Translations under genes and position numbers: made by a program
Shown: positions 1 to 7,101 of the stretch, one piece after another
Numbering within the stretch: position 1 is the first letter of the stretch
Layout of the letters: the number at the start of each line of letters is the position of its first letter
Notes under the pieces: generated by a model
What the model was told of the DNA's origin: nothing
Databases searched by the model: none
The model's input: only the letters and a program-made list of their open reading frames with translations
DNA from: JAZOTM01 sp045657625
Lineage (GTDB): Bacteria > Bacillota > Clostridia > Lachnospirales > Lachnospiraceae
Length of the DNA: 64,000 bases
NCBI GenBank assembly: GCA_045657625.1
Contig: JAZOTM010000046.1
Span: forward strand, 1-64,000
Reading direction: 5' to 3'

Positions 1-110
1 CATGCAGACAAACAGAATCGATGTGCCGATTTTAACACGTTTTTCAGGTCTTTAAAAGAGGATTTCATCGAAATATTTCGTCAAAATCGTCTTACAGACC
101 GTTTTTCAAG

Positions 111-890
111 GTGCAACTAGAACTTAGTTTTTCATTTGACCAAATTTTGACAACACTCTTAGCAACCGCATTGGTTGCATCCATGCTTACAGCATGTGGA
201 AACAAAAATACTGACACTACTGATACTGCATCAGCAGCTAAAGAAACTACTGTTGTAGGTTCTGATGACGACGGTGAATCTTCACCTGCTGAGAGCAATG
301 AGACATCAGATACATCAAATGAGACATCAGATACATCAGATGTTCCTGAAAACGTTGATGAAGGAATGACTTCTGCTGTAGAAACGGCAATTGAAGCATT
401 CGGTTCTGACGGAATTCCTGCACTTGATGTAGAATTTACTGTTGAAGCACTCAACAGCTACTTAGAAGAAAGTAGCAACCGTCAGGTAATTGCACTCGGA
501 TTTCTCAATGCAGAAATGAATGATACGACATACGTTTACAATCCTGAAAACTATAGTAGCACACTCGAAATGATTAAAGATGCTCAGGCAAATTTCAAAT
601 CTGGTGACAACATCTTTTATCTACAAGATAATCGTGATGAACAGATTGCTAACGCAATCGATGCCCTCACAGAAAGTCTTGGAACTCATATTGTTGCTAT
701 GGTAATTGATGCAGGTGATTCATATTCTGTAATGTTCTATTGTGATAATGGCATTGGTTATGGAACCAATAACGCAAATGATGAGCGTATAGAATTTAAT
801 ACAGGAGCATATGCTTCTGAAGGTTATGACCCAAGCAATCCGCATTGCTATAACGTATATGCTGATGGAACTGTAGAAACAGTATTTTAA
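111..890 (+). CDS. Putative lipoprotein, 5' end suspect
   Basis: Predicted exported lipoprotein of unknown function. A hydrophobic stretch ends in the lipobox-like LTAC, with Cys at about residue 29, followed by a Thr/Ser/Asp/Glu-rich linker. The linker contains a tandem 21-bp duplication (297-317 and 318-338) that encodes repeated NETSDTS. The C-terminal 170 residues form a soluble domain I do not recognise. The start is doubtful: GTG at 111 has no ribosome binding site, and the residues before the hydrophobic core (MQLELSFSFDQ) lack the usual positive charges. The frame stays open back to a stop at 33-35 without an ATG. The original MKK-type start may have been lost by recombination near 140-150, so this could be a broken gene. 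A terminator follows directly. Confidence 0.55.
   Translation: MQLELSFSFDQILTTLLATALVASMLTACGNKNTDTTDTASAAKETTVVGSDDDGESSPAESNETSDTSNETSDTSDVPENVDEGMTSAVETAIEAFGSDGIPALDVEFTVEALNSYLEESSNRQVIALGFLNAEMNDTTYVYNPENYSSTLEMIKDAQANFKSGDNIFYLQDNRDEQIANAIDALTESLGTHIVAMVIDAGDSYSVMFYCDNGIGYGTNNANDERIEFNTGAYASEGYDPSNPHCYNVYADGTVETVF
297..338. repeat. 21-bp tandem duplication in lipoprotein linker
   Basis: The 21-bp unit AATGAGACATCAGATACATCA is present twice head to tail (297-317, 318-338), keeping the frame and encoding NETSDTS twice. It is a likely slippage site that alters linker length. Confidence 0.85.
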
Positions 891-897
891 CATTAAG

Positions 898-929
898 CTT
901 CCCATTCATTACGGATGGGAAGTTTTTTT
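898..929 (+). terminator. Rho-independent terminator after lipoprotein
   Basis: Inverted repeat CTTCCCAT / ATGGGAAG (898-905, 915-922) with a 9-nt loop, followed by seven T. It begins 7 nt after the lipoprotein stop codon. Confidence 0.85.
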
Positions 930-1022
930 ATCTTGTATATTTGATATGTTAGTAAAATGACCTTAAGTTGAAAAGCTACGCTTAGACAATAGCAATAAAA
1001 CGGCTATTTATTGACGCTCTGG

Positions 1023-1145
1023 CATTTAATTGTAATTAAATGCACTTAAACGAGATAAAAACAGGATTTTAATAGCAATTAAATTACTGTTTTATGACAT
1101 CGTGGAACAAAAAAGGTATTTAATAGCCTTTTAATTACTATTAAA
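1023..1145. repeat. Cluster of AT-rich palindromes sharing a TTTAAT core
   Basis: This gene-free stretch has three successive inverted repeats. The first is CATTTAATT-GT-AATTAAATG, which is perfect. The second is an imperfect palindrome near 1060-1090 bounded by ACAG/CTGT. The third has arms GGTATTTAATAG and CTATTAAATACC separated by 11 nt (about 1115-1149). A GTGGAACAA motif at 1102-1110 matches motifs at 6141-6328. Such arrays suit protein binding, for example an AT-rich origin segment or a repressor site, but the role is not shown. Confidence 0.6.
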
Positions 1146-1250
1146 TACCAATTAAAATACAATTATTTGACATAATCTGCCGTAAACAGCTTTTTCAGCA
1201 TCATGAGTTCGGACTATCCCCCTAAGAAAGAGAGGGGCCCCTGTCCTCAC

Positions 1251-1380
1251 GAATTTACACCGTGTGTCACACCAGTGAAAATTTTGTGTAAATTAGAGCA
1301 CGTAAAATCAAGGGTTTGAGCCCCCTATTTACACAGTGTTGAAATGTTTACACACTTTTTTGCTCCCTGTGTGTAATATG
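1251..1380. repeat. TTTACAC iteron-like repeats
   Basis: The TTTACAC core, or its complement GTGTAAA, recurs at about 1254, 1286 (inverted), 1328, 1347 and, as a looser TGTGTGTAAT, at 1368. A related ATTACACA series lies at the promoter of the Rep-like gene (5993-6088). Repeats of one short motif at both places suggest binding sites for the element's own Rep, so this could be a replication or transfer origin of an excised form. That role is inferred. Confidence 0.5.
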
Positions 1381-1440
1381 GCAAAGCACGACTGGCACAG
1401 GGATTGAAGCCCATTAACAGTTAATCGGTTACGATTGTGA

Positions 1441-1577
1441 GCTAATTAGCAAAAGGGCATAAGGGGGAACGACACACGGATTCCCGTGTGCCCACCATAG
1501 GTGGGGTTCCTTCGGTGCAAAACCTAACGGTTTTAGCACCTCACTCGGAGCAAAGCTCCTCCCCCTTATGCATTAGC
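1441..1577. other. Four-hairpin cloverleaf (candidate origin, oriT or structured RNA)
   Basis: A perfect 12-bp outer stem (1457-1468 GCATAAGGGGGA with 1560-1571) encloses four adjacent hairpins. They are CACACGG/CCGTGTG (1473-1490), CCCACC/GGTGGG (1491-1505), a long arm GGTGCAAAACC / GGTTTTAGCACC with one bulge (1514-1540), and GGAGC/GCTCC (1547-1559). Flanking GCTAAT (1441-1446) and ATTAGC (1572-1577) can extend the outer stem. No coding region is credible here. Single-strand origins of rolling-circle elements, transfer origins and some structured RNAs look like this. The nearby Rep-like gene favours the first two, but I cannot assign it. Confidence 0.7.
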
Positions 1578-1593
1578 TGCGCTAAAAAAGCAT

Positions 1594-1628
1594 ACAAAAA
1601 AGGAACGAGTCTACAAGACTCGTTCCTT
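1594..1628 (-). terminator. Terminator of the 1633-2271 gene
   Basis: Arms AAGGAACGAGTC and GACTCGTTCCTT (1600-1611 and 1617-1628) form a strong hairpin. Read on the minus strand it is followed by a T run (the A run at 1594-1599). It starts 4 nt past the stop of the leftward gene. Confidence 0.85.
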
Positions 1629-1632
1629 ATAA

Positions 1633-2271
1633 CTATCCGACTACGTCGTCGGAATACTCGCTATCCAAATTCAATCCTACTGCATTAACATCTTTAGCCT
1701 TAACAAGTTTTTTCAAGACAGAATATTTTATTCGAACCAACCATTTAGTTACTGTATCTCTGCAATAATAAATAGTTTGTTCTCGATACCCTCTGGCACT
1801 ACAAATACACAGCGGTATTACACCGTTTATATCTTTACCTATAAGCTCATCATCAGGCTGATTAGCTACATTGTTTTTCAGCCTTTTCCCAAACTTTTCC
1901 CAATTTCTAAAATGTGCCTTATAGCGTGCTCTATACCACGAATCTATTTCAACTAATGAATTATGCCCAAGAATTGAATTAAGAACTACATCATTTAATT
2001 CTTCATCTGAAAGGTTTTCCCATCCAATTTGTAAAACGTCTTCAAGGTAGGGGTCAATTATATTCCTAATCCTTTCATTCTCGACAATTCTCGCAGGGGA
2101 TATGGTCTGGATTTCAGAATAAATCTCATGTTGTTCTTTCTTTTCATGTAGCTTGTCATACCGCCCATCGAAATAGTTTATTTTAGGACATCCGCCAAAA
2201 TCCTGCGGAAGGAATGTTAGTCCTACGTGAGGCTTATTCCTATCATTTAATTGTTTCTCAACTTCAAACAT
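1633..2271 (-). CDS. Hypothetical protein, element cargo
   Basis: Codes for 212 residues that I do not recognise. The protein is soluble, has no signal peptide or clear membrane segment, and is rich in charged and aromatic residues. A central stretch with several Trp (around WENL, DSWYRARYKAHFRNWEKFGK) and a later Cys pair (LCICSARGYR) precede a basic C-terminal part, so nucleic-acid binding is possible but only a guess. The start is supported by AAGGAGAG about 9 nt upstream of the ATG, and a perfect terminator follows the stop. It is transcribed divergently from the ClpX-like operon across a 278-bp gap. Confidence 0.7.
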   Translation of the reverse strand: MFEVEKQLNDRNKPHVGLTFLPQDFGGCPKINYFDGRYDKLHEKKEQHEIYSEIQTISPARIVENERIRNIIDPYLEDVLQIGWENLSDEELNDVVLNSILGHNSLVEIDSWYRARYKAHFRNWEKFGKRLKNNVANQPDDELIGKDINGVIPLCICSARGYREQTIYYCRDTVTKWLVRIKYSVLKKLVKAKDVNAVGLNLDSEYSDDVVG

Positions 2272-2549
2272 AATTTGTGCTCTCCTTTAATTAATGATTA
2301 TTAAAATTATCGAAGCGCACTTTTCGTATTGAATATGAATTTTCGCATTTCTATTTTACCGCATATAGGAATTGTTATCACCTGGGAAAACCACCAAAAA
2401 TACGGGCTTTTCGGAAGTTTTATCGTCCTCATTTATGATGCAGAATCAAATATTTTTTTGTGCAAATTTACTACATTAGTTTTATGCAACTGACGTTGCT
2501 CGGTTTAAATCTCGAACTAGAATAACAACGCTCTAAGGAGGTATTCATT
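2272..2549. other. Divergent intergenic region
   Basis: AT-rich spacer between two divergent element genes. It must hold both promoters, but I see no convincing -35/-10 pair and no RNA gene. Confidence 0.5.
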
Positions 2550-3494
2550 GTGGAAAGCAATACTCAGGAAAAGCCTTGGTGGGATGACCGTGCAACGATT
2601 AACGTTGAAAATACAGTCGCAAGTACCTATGACGAAAAGCTCTTCTCAACGCCAAAGTCAATCTATGCTTACTTCGATTCAAAAATATATGGTTGTGATG
2701 AATACAAGAAAAAGATGTCAGTTGCAATCTGGGGCGCAATCCATCGTCGCACAAAAACAAACTTTTTAATCATTGGAGAATCTGGATGTGGCAAGACCGA
2801 GCTTGCTCGTGTTCTAAAAAAAATATATCCCAATACCGTTATCTATGATTCTTCAAATGCATCTCCAAAAGCTTTCAGAGGAAACAACACCCTGACTGAC
2901 TGCTTAATCGGCATTGATGAAACAACGCCAGCGTTCGTATTTATTGATGAGTTCGATAAATGCATTTCTAAAGGCTCAGAGGTCGGCCCCATGATGCAGT
3001 CCGAAATACTAAAGCTAGCAGAAGGGGCTCAAGTATATGTTGGTGAAGATAAAAATAGAAAACTCGTGGATACCTCTCTTATAAACTTCGTCTTCATGGG
3101 GACATTCGCAGATTTGAAAAAGGAACGTGAAGTCAACATCGGTTTCAATTCCTCTAGCGATTCCCATTCTAAGAAATCCCCAATAACCAAAGATGACATT
3201 ATCGATTCAAACGCATTGTCCAATGAATTCTTAGGTCGAATAAACGGCGGAATCATACAACTACCTGCTATGACACCGGAACGAGCCAAAGCCATCTTAT
3301 CAGATGCACGGTACAGTCCTGTAAAACGACTAGAAGAACAATATGGCATAACAATAAGCCTTTCTATAGACAGAATAGATGAACTAGCAAATTTGAGCAC
3401 TGAGTATGGTGTAAGAGGCATTTACTCAGAACTCCAAGAAAAGCTCTGTGATGTGCTATTTGAAAATTCAAATGCATCATCAGTATCCATATAA
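2550..3494 (+). CDS. ClpX-like AAA+ ATPase with IGF loop
   Basis: A 314-residue AAA+ unfoldase-like protein. Walker A is GESGCGKT (76-83) and Walker B FVFIDEFDK (129-137). AFRG (108-111) sits where ClpX has its GYVG pore loop. VDTSLINFVFMGTF (173-186) parallels the ClpX VDTSKILFICGGAF segment. An IGF tripeptide (197-199) lies where ClpX carries its ClpP-docking loop. NEFLGRI (225-231) matches PEFIGRL with the arginine finger, and GVRG (287-290) is the sensor-2 region. The N-terminal zinc-binding domain of ClpX is missing. The GTG start has AAGGAGG 8 nt upstream. It heads an operon with a DUF5688 gene and an unknown gene. A role in feeding substrates to host ClpP is inferred; a ClpP-independent remodeler is the alternative. 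Confidence 0.82.
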   Translation: MESNTQEKPWWDDRATINVENTVASTYDEKLFSTPKSIYAYFDSKIYGCDEYKKKMSVAIWGAIHRRTKTNFLIIGESGCGKTELARVLKKIYPNTVIYDSSNASPKAFRGNNTLTDCLIGIDETTPAFVFIDEFDKCISKGSEVGPMMQSEILKLAEGAQVYVGEDKNRKLVDTSLINFVFMGTFADLKKEREVNIGFNSSSDSHSKKSPITKDDIIDSNALSNEFLGRINGGIIQLPAMTPERAKAILSDARYSPVKRLEEQYGITISLSIDRIDELANLSTEYGVRGIYSELQEKLCDVLFENSNASSVSI

Positions 3495-3516
3495 CAATCA
3501 TTAGGAGGAATAAAAA

Positions 3517-4353
3517 ATGATTACAAGAGAAAACATCATTGAAAGATTAGCTCAAAAGTATCCGCAATATAGCTTTATCCCAACGGATGTTACTAAGAAT
3601 GGAGATGTACACCTCCAAGGAATTAGTGTCAGAAATAACAGACCTATCTCCCCGATAATCTATACCAAGGAAATCATAGAACGAAGCAGCAGCATTGACG
3701 AAGCTGTCGAAATCATCAGCAATATCATTGAGCAGCATCAAACACCAGACATTGACATCAACATGCTTCAAGACAGAGACTTTATCCTAGATAGAATTCG
3801 CATCGGCGTACAAAAAGAATCTGCTGAAGAACTCGTAAAGCGCAACGTTGAAGATTTTGACGGAATGGAGGCATACCTGTATTTTATTGAACATGGCAAA
3901 GGACAAGACATGTGGTCGGTAAAAGTAAGACCGGAACTCCTTAAGACCGCAAGCATTGACGTGGAAGAAGCATGGCAAATTGCTAAAGAGCATACATTCG
4001 CCGCAACAACGCTTCAAAGCATGACTGAGGTATTAGCTGAGATGATGGGCGAAGCATTTGACCCATGCCTTGCGGAGATGACTCTATGTGAGATGTATGT
4101 TCTAAGCAACAAAGAGAAATTCAGAGGTGCTGCTGGCATTCTTAACCATGACCTGCTTCAAAGCTTTGCATCCGAGCATGATGCAAAGGCACTTTGTTTA
4201 CTTCCAAGTTCTCAGTCGGAAGTAATTCTTGTTCCGCTAAAAGCAGAATATTACATCGACGATTTTACTGCCATGGTGCGAGAAGTAAACGCCACTCAAG
4301 TTGCACCTGAGGACATCCTTGCAGACAGAGCTTACGTTATCACTTTTGAATAA
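3517..4353 (+). CDS. DUF5688 family protein
   Basis: A 278-residue protein I recognise as DUF5688, a family of unknown function common on Lachnospiraceae accessory elements. The family signatures are visible in the C-terminal half: MYVLSNKEKFRGAAGIL, then LLPSSQSEVILVPL (the family usually has LPSSxHEVI), then MVREVNATQVAPEDILAD. The N-terminal half resembles the family's VxLxGIxVR and IYxE segments (LQGISVRNN, IIYTKEI). It is soluble and has no signal peptide. TTAGGAGGAA lies just before the ATG, and the gene follows the ClpX-like gene by 22 bp and precedes the next gene by 15 bp. Co-transcription suggests a shared pathway with the AAA+ protein. No enzymatic function is known to me. Confidence 0.85.
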   Translation: MITRENIIERLAQKYPQYSFIPTDVTKNGDVHLQGISVRNNRPISPIIYTKEIIERSSSIDEAVEIISNIIEQHQTPDIDINMLQDRDFILDRIRIGVQKESAEELVKRNVEDFDGMEAYLYFIEHGKGQDMWSVKVRPELLKTASIDVEEAWQIAKEHTFAATTLQSMTEVLAEMMGEAFDPCLAEMTLCEMYVLSNKEKFRGAAGILNHDLLQSFASEHDAKALCLLPSSQSEVILVPLKAEYYIDDFTAMVREVNATQVAPEDILADRAYVITFE

Positions 4354-4368
4354 CGCAAAGGAGTAAAA

Positions 4369-4797
4369 ATGTTTAAGCTAAAATTTCATGCATCATCCGG
4401 CGAGGTCACTTTGATTGAGCTGGATGATGGCTCCTATTCCAAAAATGAAATCGCAGAAATAAAACCTACGCTCGAAAAAATCATGATTGAGAACCCGTGT
4501 CTTACATTCGCAAGAAAGCACAAGGCAGGCTACTTTGAAAATGTACCTCCAGAGCTCGTTAACGATATTGCCTTCATTACAGATGCAATCTTAGCTGATT
4601 GTTGGAATTATTGGGATGCGGAATTGCAGGATGGAAAAAGGGATAACCGCCCATACATGGGTGTGTTGAATTTAACTCAGAATTTGCTCAATTATGCACT
4701 ACAGAGCTACAGAAATATTCTTGAACTTAAAGAAAAAATAGCTGAGTACAGGCAAGTATACGGAGATTTACCGTCCGAAATATTTGGCGAGTCGTAG
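4369..4797 (+). CDS. Hypothetical protein, third gene of ClpX-like operon
   Basis: Codes for 142 residues with no family I recognise. It is acidic, soluble and mostly helical. The N-terminus reads as beta strands (KLKFHASSGEVTLIEL) and the rest as long helices, ending in an ILELKEKIAEYRQVY stretch that may form a short coiled coil. AAAGGAG lies 6 nt before the ATG, and a terminator follows within 20 nt of the stop, so this is the last gene of the operon. An adaptor or substrate role for the AAA+ protein is only a guess from position. Confidence 0.7.
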   Translation: MFKLKFHASSGEVTLIELDDGSYSKNEIAEIKPTLEKIMIENPCLTFARKHKAGYFENVPPELVNDIAFITDAILADCWNYWDAELQDGKRDNRPYMGVLNLTQNLLNYALQSYRNILELKEKIAEYRQVYGDLPSEIFGES

Positions 4798-4810
4798 CAT
4801 TACAGCAAAT

Positions 4811-4841
4811 AAGCCTACCGAAATTCGGTAGGCTTATATTT
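4811..4841 (+). terminator. Terminator between convergent operon and rep-like gene
   Basis: AAGCCTACCGAA / TTCGGTAGGCTT forms a perfect stem with a minimal loop, followed by TATATTTTT on the plus strand. It ends the ClpX-like operon and could also slow transcription from the convergent gene, though the T run is weak on the minus strand. Confidence 0.85.
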
Positions 4842-5969
4842 TTAAGAATTCAAATCAGCTAAATCAATTGGTGTACCGCTATGTTCCTTTGTGTACTGTG
4901 AGTAAGCATCATCAAATCTAGATTTAAACGCTTTGTAAATCTTTGTAAGCATAGCTGCATCATCTGATGAAAGATTCTGCGGAGCACTAGTACAGTTTAA
5001 AACTCCTTTTTTTACTTTGCACTGAAAGAATTTTTCCCTTCTCTCCAGTACCTCATCAGTAATAATTATAAATGTATCTCCAGCCCATATTTGTTTATTT
5101 CTTGACGTTCCAAACTCGCCAATATAATCATCTGCCAATACGCTCAATGCATTCTGCTTATCGTCCTCTTTACGAACAAGCAAAGAAACCATCGCCTCTG
5201 TATCTGGTGCGAATGATAAATCTCGCTCAATCCTTCTAGCAATAGTTTTTTTGTCAGAAAGTGCTTTTTCGGCTGCATACATATATGCGTCTGCATTTTT
5301 AATATCTTCAAGCCTAATTTGAACAAAGAATCGACGGGTATATTCATGTTCTCGTGCCTTCTTGCTAACGCCAGACAAATAGCAGTTTCTAATATTGTTT
5401 TCCATAGCAGCTGGCATATTGATAATCCCTAGGCTATCTACAAACTCATCATAATTTCTAAGATTATAACCGGCATCTCTTGCCATATCGTTGTAGGAAT
5501 TGGTATCTGTTTGTTTCTTCTTTCGAACAGTATAACCTGCAAGAATCCTATCAATTTCATCATTTGATAAGTTGGTTACAAAATCAGTTTTATCATACGG
5601 TTCTTTACCAGCTTTTTTAGCATCATCGGTTTGATGAAGAAGATAGGTCGTATAACTGCTGAAATCTCCAACCGTTTCAACACCATGGTTTTCCCATAAC
5701 GCATCATCTTGCCCTTCCCTAAACACAATCGATAAGCGTTTTAATGTAGAAACCACTCGCATTCTTTTTTTTCGGTCGCCGCCTCTTAAAAGAATATGCC
5801 AGTGTGCCTTTGCAAAACTCTTATCATGCTTTATAGCCACTATATTGATATCATCGGCTGAAATTGCCTTTATAGCTGTAATTAAGCCTTCCTCACCTGA
5901 TATAAGCTGTTCTTCATAACACTTAACTGCCATTGTCGAGCAGCTTTTATCTTTTCCTAAAATACCCAT
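4842..5969 (-). CDS. HUH-type Rep-like protein
   Basis: About 375 residues resembling rolling-circle Rep proteins. KAHWHILLRGG is an HxH metal-binding motif near residue 55, and SYTTYLLHQTDDAKKAGK downstream resembles the YxxYLxHxTxxA catalytic region of plasmid Rep_2-type initiators. A long helical C-terminal part follows that I cannot place. The first in-frame ATG is at 5984, but GGAGGAGCT overlaps it and sits 5 nt before the ATG at 5969, so 5969 is preferred. Upstream lie repeated ATTACACA motifs, likely its own binding sites. It would nick and initiate replication of an excised circular form of the element. No relaxase or coupling protein is visible in the window. Confidence 0.7.
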   Translation of the reverse strand: MGILGKDKSCSTMAVKCYEEQLISGEEGLITAIKAISADDINIVAIKHDKSFAKAHWHILLRGGDRKKRMRVVSTLKRLSIVFREGQDDALWENHGVETVGDFSSYTTYLLHQTDDAKKAGKEPYDKTDFVTNLSNDEIDRILAGYTVRKKKQTDTNSYNDMARDAGYNLRNYDEFVDSLGIINMPAAMENNIRNCYLSGVSKKAREHEYTRRFFVQIRLEDIKNADAYMYAAEKALSDKKTIARRIERDLSFAPDTEAMVSLLVRKEDDKQNALSVLADDYIGEFGTSRNKQIWAGDTFIIITDEVLERREKFFQCKVKKGVLNCTSAPQNLSSDDAAMLTKIYKAFKSRFDDAYSQYTKEHSGTPIDLADLNS

Positions 5970-5992
5970 TTCTAGCTCCTCCATTACATTTC

Positions 5993-6100
5993 ATTACACA
6001 TAATTACACAATAATTATTCATCTTGCCGTAGCTATAATATAGCATATATATGCGTGTATTGCAATATAAAATTACACATATTACACACGTTACGCACAG
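5993..6100. repeat. ATTACACA repeats at the rep-like promoter
   Basis: ATTACACA occurs exactly at 5993-6000, 6003-6010, 6072-6079 and 6081-6088, with a TTACGCACA variant next to the last. They flank an AT-rich stretch immediately upstream of the Rep-like gene and resemble the TTTACAC series at 1251-1380. Autoregulatory or origin iterons are the likely reading. Confidence 0.6.
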
Positions 6101-6140
6101 TATTATGTAGTTGATTATTTTTCAAAGGATTCTATTTTTT

Positions 6141-6328
6141 GTGGAACATGTGGCACAATTCCCTATAAAGGTTGATTTTAAGCCATTTTCGTGTGCCACA
6201 TTCAAAAAATCAGTGGTACAAGCATCCTCCATTTTCTGCTGTGATATTTCGCTTAATCCCTTGATTTTACTGCATTTGCAGCCTTGTTCCACTTTTATTC
6301 GAAAAGTGGCACAAAAAAGTGGCACAAA
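6141..6328. repeat. GTGG(A/C)ACA repeats, both orientations
   Basis: Six copies of GTGG(A/C)ACA lie in a gene-free stretch: 6141, 6150, 6193 (inverted, as GTGCCAC), 6284 (inverted, TTGTTCCAC), 6306 and 6319. The last two are 13 bp apart. They may be integrase arm sites, Rep iterons or a regulator array. Small ORFs overlapping them on both strands have no ribosome binding site and look like translations of the repeats. Confidence 0.6.
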
Positions 6329-6579
6329 CTTATAAATCACATATTTCCTCATGAACTCTTCACCAAATTATCAGAAGGTGACAGTCTTACGACTGCGGTT
6401 TCGTTCACAAAAAGCAGAATCAAAAGCTTATTATCACAGCTGCCAATTTTGATTAGAAGGAAGGAGGTTAGGCGTTCGTCAGCAATTGCAGAAAAAACTC
6501 TGAACACTTGACTAAAAAGATTTTTGATGTTATTTTTTATTCAGAAATCAATTGAATATTTATATTAACTCAAAAGAAT

Positions 6580-6760
6580 GAGATGGTCGGGAGATGCATA
6601 CGCCCAATCGAATGATTGGAGGAGAGGCTCTCACAACAAGCATAAGTGTTGTAAAACGATAGCAGCCGTGGTCGCAGGCACCGTTGAGCGGATACAATCA
6701 ACAAAACCCTGTAATCTTTCACAAGGATTTAGCTGTGTGATTACAGGCGACTTATGTTCA
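6580..6760 (+). other. Structured region upstream of integrase
   Basis: This gene-free stretch contains several hairpins in a row: CCAATC/GATTGG (about 6604-6619), ACAACA/TGTTGT (about 6636-6655), and CCTGTAATC / GATTACAGG (about 6710-6749) with an inner CACA/TGTG pair. It lies directly upstream of the integrase reading frame. It could be an untranslated regulatory RNA or recombination DNA, but I recognise no known family. Confidence 0.4.
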
Positions 6761-6813
6761 TTTTTAGAGATAAAAATTCATGCCGTGTCACACAGTTGAC
6801 AGGGCTATTTTTT

Positions 6814-7020
6814 ATGTCAAAAGCCGAACTACTGACCGCTCTCAGACAAATTGAACTAGTAAAGCGCACTATCACCATGGATGATAAGTGTGATACAATC
6901 CATTATGCTGATACCGCATGTATGCTTATGCTGAATGAAAAACAATTAAAGCTAAAGCGTCAGCTAATAGCAGAGGTACATTCTTCGAATGGAACCCCTA
7001 GGACAATTAAATACGTTTAA
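6814..7020 (+). pseudogene. N-terminal part of integrase, cut by in-frame TAA
   Basis: Codes for 68 residues (MSKAELLTALRQIEL..., CMLMLNEKQLKLKRQLI, then GTPRTIKYV) ending at TAA 7018-7020. These segments match the N-terminal region of a Lachnospiraceae tyrosine-integrase family as I know it. The frame continues without any other stop, straight into the LPGKKPITAKTEEALLDKL segment and the catalytic part of the integrase. The most economical reading is a single nonsense change in one gene of about 475 codons. A natural short protein or stop-codon readthrough is less likely. The ATG at 6814 has only a weak ribosome binding site, so the start is approximate. Confidence 0.7.
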
Positions 7021-7101
7021 TCCAAACAGCTATGGTCTACTCTCTTACCAGGCAAAAAACCAATCACAGCAAAAACAGAAGAAGCGTTACTTGATAAGCT
7101 T

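Noticed and set aside
1251..1380. CRISPR array
   Set aside because: Repeats are only 7-8 bp, in both orientations and with irregular spacing; no cas genes.
6111..6352. Overlapping small ORFs on both strands
   Set aside because: They translate the GTGG(A/C)ACA repeats, with no ribosome binding site.
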